Origin: Candidatus Cloacimonadota bacterium
Lineage (GTDB): Bacteria; Cloacimonadota; Cloacimonadia; Cloacimonadales; TCS61
Reading direction: 5' to 3'
NCBI GenBank assembly: GCA_021157525.1
Contig: JAGGWK010000011.1
Span: 1-37,125, forward strand
Length of the DNA: 37,125 nt
In this document: in pieces, positions 32,600 through 37,125 of the stretch
Numbering within the stretch: position 1 is the first letter of the stretch
Layout: every line of letters starts with the position of its first letter
Translations under genes and position numbers: made by a program
The notes under the pieces: generated by a model
Told to the model about the DNA's origin: nothing
The model's input: only the letters and a program-made list of their open reading frames with translations
The model's database searches: none

Positions 32600-33498
32600 C
32601 CCGGGAGAGTATTTCTGCGCACAATCTGGCCTATGTTCACAGCTTTAAGTATTTTTTGCAGGTAGAAAAAGGGCTTTCCAACAATACGGTGGATGGCTAC
32701 ATCCATGACGTGAAGGAGTTTCTGGTCTGCATCGGAAAGGATGCCGAATCCTTTGTAGCCCAGGATGTTATCGATTTTTTCGTGAGCTTGCAGGAGATGG
32801 GCCTTACCAATACCTCTGTAGCCCGCAAGCGCAGTGCTTTGAAGGGCTTTTTTGATTTTCTTATCGCCGAAGATGTGCCCTGCTCCATAGAGTTTGATAA
32901 CGTGCCTGCGATACATTATTCCCAGCTTTTACCGGATATTTTGAACAAAGATGAGATGGCGTTTTTTCTGGATTCCATCGATACTTCCACGCCTTTGGGA
33001 TTGCGCAACAAAGCCCTGCTGGAGCTGATGTATGCCACTGGCATCCGGATATCGGAAGGTATCGGCATGCAAACCCATGATGTGATGTGGTCTGATGAGA
33101 TGATCCGTGTGATGGGGAAGGGAAGCAAGCAACGGGTGGTGCCGGTGGCAGAGAGTTCATTGAAATGGCTGGAGCGCTATTACCTCACGGCGCGTCAGGT
33201 GCTGTTGAAAGAAAAGCAGACTGCGGTGCTGTTCCTTAATAACAGAGGTGGCGGCCTGAGCCGGATGGGGGTGTGGAAGATTATTCAGAAGCATCGTGAA
33301 CAGATCGGCCTGAAGAAACATGTGTCACCCCATACCTTCCGTCACTCCTTTGCCACGCACCTTCTGGAAAACGGCGCAAACCTGCGGGTTATCCAGATGT
33401 TGTTGGGGCATGCAAGTATCAATACTACCCAGATTTATACCAATATCGACACGAAGTACATTGTTGCACAGCATAAAAAATACCATCCCCGTGGATAG
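32596..33498 (+). CDS. xerD: Tyrosine recombinase XerC/XerD family (second copy)
   Basis: A 300-residue recombinase with intact catalytic residues R151 (GIRISE), K175 (GKGSKQR), H246 and R249 (HTFRH), H272 (LGHA) and Y281 (QIYTN). Domains are as in XerD: SAM-like N-terminal about 10-95, catalytic about 115-295. It is clearly diverged from the recombinase at 19703-20608, so the two could be the XerC/XerD pair acting at dif. It is the last gene of the operon that starts at 25243 and overlaps the small membrane protein gene by four bases. The xerD symbol is tentative. Confidence 0.85.
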   Translation: MTRESISAHNLAYVHSFKYFLQVEKGLSNNTVDGYIHDVKEFLVCIGKDAESFVAQDVIDFFVSLQEMGLTNTSVARKRSALKGFFDFLIAEDVPCSIEFDNVPAIHYSQLLPDILNKDEMAFFLDSIDTSTPLGLRNKALLELMYATGIRISEGIGMQTHDVMWSDEMIRVMGKGSKQRVVPVAESSLKWLERYYLTARQVLLKEKQTAVLFLNNRGGGLSRMGVWKIIQKHREQIGLKKHVSPHTFRHSFATHLLENGANLRVIQMLLGHASINTTQIYTNIDTKYIVAQHKKYHPRG

Positions 33499-33564
33499 CA
33501 GGAAAATGCTGTCTCTTTGGGGTAAGTAGCTGATTTTTCAGATTGCTATGGACTAAGAGAATAG

Positions 33565-33570
33565 TTGACA
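33565..33570 (+). promoter_or_regulatory. Candidate -35 box for the 33624 TPR gene
   Basis: A perfect TTGACA lies 53 bases before the ATG. A TGCATCC heptamer (33579-33585) sits in the spacer between this box and the A/T-rich -10 area (AAAAAATATG). Confidence 0.4.
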
Positions 33571-33623
33571 TGAGAGTATGCATCCAAAAAATATGTCACG
33601 AATACTATAAACGGAGGTTTTAG

Positions 33624-34610
33624 ATGTATAAAAAAGCATCAGTCATTATGATAATTCTGAGCATATGCCTTATCGGGTCGCTCACCGCACAAGACAAATC
33701 ACTGGAACGAATCGCTAATGAAACAGCTCAGGCAGGAAACGATGCATTTCAAGCAAAAGACTTTTCCCTTGCCGGCCAGAAATATGAGGAAGCCGTTACA
33801 AAATTGAACGAAGCTACCGAAAAAGAAGGCATCCCTCTGGATAAAGCCAAAGCCCAACAATGGCTGAACATTGCCTATAGTTCCTTTGTAAAAGCAAAGC
33901 AATTCGGTGATGCTGTACGCATCCTTGAAAAAAGAAAAGCTATGGATCCAGGTAACTATAAATTGGTGAAGGATCAGGCGCTGATTTATAAGAAATATTT
34001 GAAAGATACTCCCAAAGCTATTGAAGTTCTGAAAGTCTATGATGATGCCAGGCCTTCATTCAAAGCTCAGAAGAAGATCGCTGACTATTATGTGGGTATG
34101 AATGACTTGCAAAATGCTCTGCAGTGGTACGAAAAAGCCTATGATTTGAAAAAGGATTCCAATGTCATCAAGCAGATCGCTGTGATCCATAACAAGTTGG
34201 GACAAAACGGCGAAGCGGTGAAAGCCTATGAAGATTTCCTCAAAACAAACCCATCTCAAGCTGTTTTGATAAAAACCTACAAGAACATGGCTTCCCTGTA
34301 TAGCACCATGAATAACGAAGCCAAAGCGGTTGAGTACTTTGAAAAAACCATTGAACTGAAATACGACGAAGCCGTTGCGATTGTCTTAATGACAAAATAT
34401 TTCGATCAGGAGAACTTTGATGCATCCTTGGCAAAAGCGAACCTGATTTTGAGCAAGAATGCGACTCAGCAGGATGCGATTTACTACAAAGGTTTAAATT
34501 TGTATAAAAAAGGCGATAACGCCAATGCGAAAATCTATTTAGCCAAGGTAACTGACAGCAAGTACAAAAGCTCTGCCAGCGGATTTATCAAATCAATCGA
34601 ATCTCGCTAA
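33624..34610 (+). CDS. Secreted TPR-repeat protein
   Basis: A 328-residue protein with a signal peptide (1-22, cleavage after LTA) and about seven tetratricopeptide-like units. Clear ones are NDAFQAKDFSLAGQKYEEAV (about 39-58), QNALQWYEKAYDL (about 163-175), GEAVKAYEDFLKTNP and AKAVEYFEKTIEL. It has no catalytic motif. It is lysine- and alanine-rich. The strong GGAGG site at 33613-33617 fixes the start. It is followed after 11 bases by tpiA, so it probably shares a transcript with it. A periplasmic scaffold or cell-envelope assembly role is likely but unproven. Confidence 0.8.
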   Translation: MYKKASVIMIILSICLIGSLTAQDKSLERIANETAQAGNDAFQAKDFSLAGQKYEEAVTKLNEATEKEGIPLDKAKAQQWLNIAYSSFVKAKQFGDAVRILEKRKAMDPGNYKLVKDQALIYKKYLKDTPKAIEVLKVYDDARPSFKAQKKIADYYVGMNDLQNALQWYEKAYDLKKDSNVIKQIAVIHNKLGQNGEAVKAYEDFLKTNPSQAVLIKTYKNMASLYSTMNNEAKAVEYFEKTIELKYDEAVAIVLMTKYFDQENFDASLAKANLILSKNATQQDAIYYKGLNLYKKGDNANAKIYLAKVTDSKYKSSASGFIKSIESR

Positions 34611-34621
34611 AAGGAGAGACT

Positions 34622-35383
34622 ATGCGTAACGTGATCATTGCCGGGAATTGGAAAATGAATAAGACCTTTTCGGAGGTTGAAGATTTTCTGGATGACTTTG
34701 TTGATGAACTGGAAGGAACCGACCATGCCGGTGTGGAAGTTGTGATTTGCCCTCCGGCACTGTATCTGGAGCTCGCTTCTGATTATGCTCAGGACAGTAC
34801 TTTTTTTACCGGTGCTCAAGATGTGAGTGCCCACGAATCGGGAGCCTACACCGGGGAAATCAGCGCGTCGATGTATTCCTCCATGGGGATTACCCATTGC
34901 ATTATCGGTCACTCGGAGCGGCGTAAGTATCATCATGAAAAGGATAGCCTGATTCATGAGAAATTGCAGAAGTTGCTGGCGGAAGAAATCGTGCCCATCG
35001 TCTGTGTGGGGGAAACTCTTGAGGAACGGGAAGCCGGCATTACCCGGAATGTCATTCTGGATCAGCTGAAAGGTGTGTTTGAGGGGATCAGTTTCAACGA
35101 TCCCATCGTGATTGCCTACGAGCCGGTTTGGGCTATCGGCACTGGCAAAACCGCATCACCCGAGCAGGCGCAGGAGATCCATGCCATCATCCGTCAATGG
35201 GTGAAAGCTCATGTTTCACCTGCCGCGGCGGAAAATGTTCCCATCCTGTATGGTGGTAGCATGAAGCCGGAGAATATCGCCGAACTGATCAGTCAGCCAG
35301 ATATCGATGGTGGCCTTATCGGCGGTGCATCCCTGGATGCAAAAAAGTTTATCGCCATGGTCAAGACAGCTGTTGAAATGTAA
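34622..35383 (+). CDS. tpiA: Triosephosphate isomerase
   Basis: Interconverts dihydroxyacetone phosphate and glyceraldehyde 3-phosphate in glycolysis and gluconeogenesis. At 253 residues it is full length. The substrate-binding N9 and K11 (GNWKMN), electrophile H97 (IGHSERR), catalytic base E167 (AYEPVWAIGTG), flexible loop 6 right after it, and the phosphate-binding YGGSMKPEN and GGLIGGASL segments are all intact. The AGGAG site lies just upstream of the ATG. Confidence 0.98.
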   Translation: MRNVIIAGNWKMNKTFSEVEDFLDDFVDELEGTDHAGVEVVICPPALYLELASDYAQDSTFFTGAQDVSAHESGAYTGEISASMYSSMGITHCIIGHSERRKYHHEKDSLIHEKLQKLLAEEIVPIVCVGETLEEREAGITRNVILDQLKGVFEGISFNDPIVIAYEPVWAIGTGKTASPEQAQEIHAIIRQWVKAHVSPAAAENVPILYGGSMKPENIAELISQPDIDGGLIGGASLDAKKFIAMVKTAVEM

Positions 35384-35411
35384 TTTAGAGAGACAAACTA
35401 TTGACAAAACT

Positions 35412-35446
35412 TGCTGCTCGATTGATTCGGGCAGCATGTTTTTTTT
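35412..35446 (+). terminator. Intrinsic terminator after tpiA
   Basis: TGCTGC (35412-35417) pairs with GCAGCA (35431-35436) around a 13-base loop, followed by eight T. A TTGACA (35401-35406) lies just before it; with the terminator directly downstream it is unlikely to be the serS promoter. The 80-base gap is too short for a T-box leader. Confidence 0.75.
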
Positions 35447-35464
35447 ATAAGGAAGTGAGTAACT

Positions 35465-36727
35465 ATGTTAGACGTTCGATTTATCAGAGATAATGCCGCG
35501 CTGGTAAAAGAGGCGGTGCACAATAAGAATGAAAAAGCCGACATCGACCGCATCCTGGAATTGGATGCACAAAAACGCAAACTGCAATTTGATTATGATA
35601 CTAAGCGAGCCGAGCAAAACCGTGTTTCCAAGCAAGTCCCGATTTTAAAGAAACAAGGTTTGGATGCCAGTGGTCTGATAGCCGAGATGCAAAAAATCGC
35701 TGCGGAAGTAAAGGCTATCGGGCAAACCCTTGGGGAGATCACCGCTCAATTGGATGCAGCATTGCTGGTTGTTCCCAATGTTCCCCATCCCAGTGTACCC
35801 ATTGGACGGGATGAAAGTGACAATGAGCTGGTGCATGAATGGGGTGAAAAGCGGAAATTTGATTTTGTTCCCAAGGATCATCTGGCTCTGGCCGATGGTA
35901 AATTGCTGGATTTTAAGCGTCCGGCTAAACTCACGGGATCTGGTTTTGCCGGTTATACCGGCGTAGGTGCTTTGCTGGAACGGGCTCTCATCAATTTTAT
36001 GCTGGATTTTCATGTGCAGAAACATGGCTATAACGAAATTTCATTACCCTATATAGTTAGCCGCACTACCATGACAGGTACCGGACAGTTGCCCAAGTTG
36101 GAAGATGATATGTATCATATTTCCGAGGACGATCTGTTTTTGATTCCCACAGCGGAAGTGCCGGTTACCAATTATTACGCCAACGAGATTTTGAAGAATG
36201 ATCAGATACCTCAGAAATTCGTGGCATACAGCCCCTGTTTCCGCAGAGAAGCCGGTAGCTATGGAAAAGATACCAAAGGACTTCAGCGACTCCATCAGTT
36301 TAACAAAGTTGAGATGGTTCGTTTCAGCGAGCCGGATGTCTCTTATGATGTATTGGAAGAGATGGTACGGGATGCAGAGGACCTTTTGCAGGCATTGGAA
36401 CTTCACTATCGCGTGGTGACACTGGCCACGGGAGATTTGAGCTTTGCCTCGGCCAAAACGTATGACTTGGAAGTGTGGGCTCCGGGAACGGGGAGATACC
36501 TCGAAGTTTCGTCGGTAAGCAATTTTGAAGCATTTCAGGCTCGGCGAGCAAACATCCGATACCGTGATGCCAACGATAAAGTAAGCTATGTTCATACCCT
36601 CAATGGTTCAGGATTGGCCACCCCACGAACCTTTATCGCACTGATAGAGACGTGGCAAAATGCTGACGGAAGCATCAGCATACCGGAAGCATTGCGTCCG
36701 TACCTGTATGGGATGGAGCAAATTTGA
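35465..36727 (+). CDS. serS: Seryl-tRNA synthetase
   Basis: Charges tRNA-Ser with serine, a class II synthetase. At 420 residues it is full length. The N-terminal antiparallel coiled-coil arm that holds the tRNA long variable arm occupies about 25-105. Motif 1 lies near 175-195, motif 2 is FRREAGSYGKDTKGLQRLHQ (about 258-277) and motif 3 is GLATPRTFIALIE (about 379-391). TGTGQLPKLEDDMYHI and PTAEVPVTN are also family signatures. GGAAGTGAG precedes the ATG. The gene follows the tpiA terminator by 18 bases. Confidence 0.97.
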   Translation: MLDVRFIRDNAALVKEAVHNKNEKADIDRILELDAQKRKLQFDYDTKRAEQNRVSKQVPILKKQGLDASGLIAEMQKIAAEVKAIGQTLGEITAQLDAALLVVPNVPHPSVPIGRDESDNELVHEWGEKRKFDFVPKDHLALADGKLLDFKRPAKLTGSGFAGYTGVGALLERALINFMLDFHVQKHGYNEISLPYIVSRTTMTGTGQLPKLEDDMYHISEDDLFLIPTAEVPVTNYYANEILKNDQIPQKFVAYSPCFRREAGSYGKDTKGLQRLHQFNKVEMVRFSEPDVSYDVLEEMVRDAEDLLQALELHYRVVTLATGDLSFASAKTYDLEVWAPGTGRYLEVSSVSNFEAFQARRANIRYRDANDKVSYVHTLNGSGLATPRTFIALIETWQNADGSISIPEALRPYLYGMEQI

Positions 36728-37125
36728 TACTGTTTTTTGCCCAGTGATACACTCGGGGAAAAGCTGGCCTTGAGGGGTTATAAACCGACGGTTGAAAAGT
36801 TTTCTATGTGTTAAAAACCCCTTATACCATCTGTTATCCGTTTGGGTTGTCCAGTGTAGAGATGTAGAGAGGGAAAAAGGGATTGACACGAGAATGGCAG
36901 AAACGATTTATGTCCAGCGTGTTCATTGTAAAGGGGAATAGTGAGAGATTGGGATTGCAGAGGTTGACTGGTTGGGAAGCCAATCGGGAAGCCGGAATTT
37001 TTTTTGAAGAGATTCAAGAAAAGGGTTGACGGAAAAACCTGAGATTTCAGTTTTGCAAAACCCCATGCAAATGAGGGTGTTTTTGAGAGTTCATTAAAAG
37101 CAAGTAAGATAGATGTGAATGGTGA
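36728..37125. other. Intergenic, no gene seen
   Basis: No open frame has a ribosome binding site or recognised family. The stretch holds a 7-bp inverted repeat AGGGGTT/AACCCCT (36773-36779 with 36816-36822) enclosing a smaller AACC/GGTT hairpin (36783-36786 with 36790-36793), without a T tract, and a TTGACA at 36883-36888. The last 100 bases are A/T-rich and may lead into a gene outside the window. Confidence 0.55.

Larger units (their letters stand above)
2989..36376. repeat. Dispersed heptamer TGCATCC/GGATGCA
   Basis: Counted by eye, 22 TGCATCC and 25 GGATGCA occur on the plus strand. Perfect palindromes GGATGCATCC lie at 19454-19463, 22483-22492, 27915-27924 and 28290-28299. Intergenic copies are at 18105-18111, 22921-22927 and 33579-33585. 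Most genic copies are in one phase (GAT GCA, Asp-Ala, or GCA TCC, Ala-Ser); about eight are in other phases. There is none in 1-2988, 7537-10155 or 11249-15711. Confidence 0.7.

Noticed and set aside
19703-33498. dif site near the Xer genes
   Set aside because: No 28-bp sequence with two recognisable 11-bp half sites was found by eye; several A/T-rich candidates were too weak.
35384-35464. T-box riboswitch before serS
   Set aside because: The gap is only 81 bases and is explained by a tpiA terminator; no T-box sequence or specifier loop is seen.
1-37125. CRISPR array, insertion sequence, prophage or restriction-modification system
   Set aside because: No regularly spaced repeats, no transposase, phage or methylase genes were seen on either strand.

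Overview
The window looks like a chromosomal segment of an uncultured Gram-negative bacterium of the FCB group, most likely Candidatus Cloacimonadota. This rests on a giant gingipain-like (C25) surface protein ending in a type A (Por/T9SS-style) sorting domain, DUF4159 and DUF4175-like envelope proteins, LpxH (lipid A synthesis), an outer-membrane barrel, and several SPASM/YtqA radical SAM proteins. The taxonomic call is an inference from gene content; no rRNA gene is present.

Layout. 1-402: no protein gene; a nested set of inverted repeats (209-387) could be a structured RNA. 449-2230 (-): SurA/PpiD-like periplasmic prolyl isomerase. 2446-9709 (+): an expanded macromolecular-synthesis operon, rpsU-yqeY-cvpA-mutS2-dnaG-rpoD (translation, replication priming, transcription). 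9773-10267: elongator-type tRNA-Met(CAT), an intrinsic terminator, a small GIY-YIG nuclease gene and then a broken second copy of the tRNA 3' half, arranged like a miniature integrated cassette. 10414-17978 (-): secreted-protein cluster made of an LVIVD-repeat envelope protein, the wreck of a second sorting-domain protein, and the 1,901-residue C25 protein; all three share a carboxypeptidase-regulatory-like module. 18160-18843 (-): P-loop ATPase. 18963-20608 (+): degenerate metallophosphatase-like secreted protein overlapping a XerC/D recombinase. 20651-22839 (-): DUF4159-lpxH-cyclophilin operon. 23049-23972 (+): outer-membrane barrel with acidic loops. 24061-25083 (+): SPASM radical SAM protein. 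25243-33498 (+): tightly packed operon of YtqA-like radical SAM, M28 peptidase, a Met/Gln-rich 1,079-residue membrane coiled-coil protein, a TPR protein, a small membrane protein and a second Xer recombinase, most of them overlapping by a few bases. 33624-36727 (+): secreted TPR protein, triosephosphate isomerase, seryl-tRNA synthetase. 36728-37125: no gene seen.

Most of the window is ordinary housekeeping and envelope biology. The two signals that stand out are (1) the heptamer TGCATCC/GGATGCA, which I count 47 times by eye over both strands against about 4.5 expected by chance, including four perfect GGATGCATCC palindromes and three intergenic copies, a candidate genome-wide DNA motif (uptake, segregation or methylation signal) or an extreme codon-pair bias; and (2) the tRNA-Met / GIY-YIG / tRNA-remnant cassette with an exact 24-bp direct repeat of the tRNA 3' end. 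Neither could be tested computationally here.
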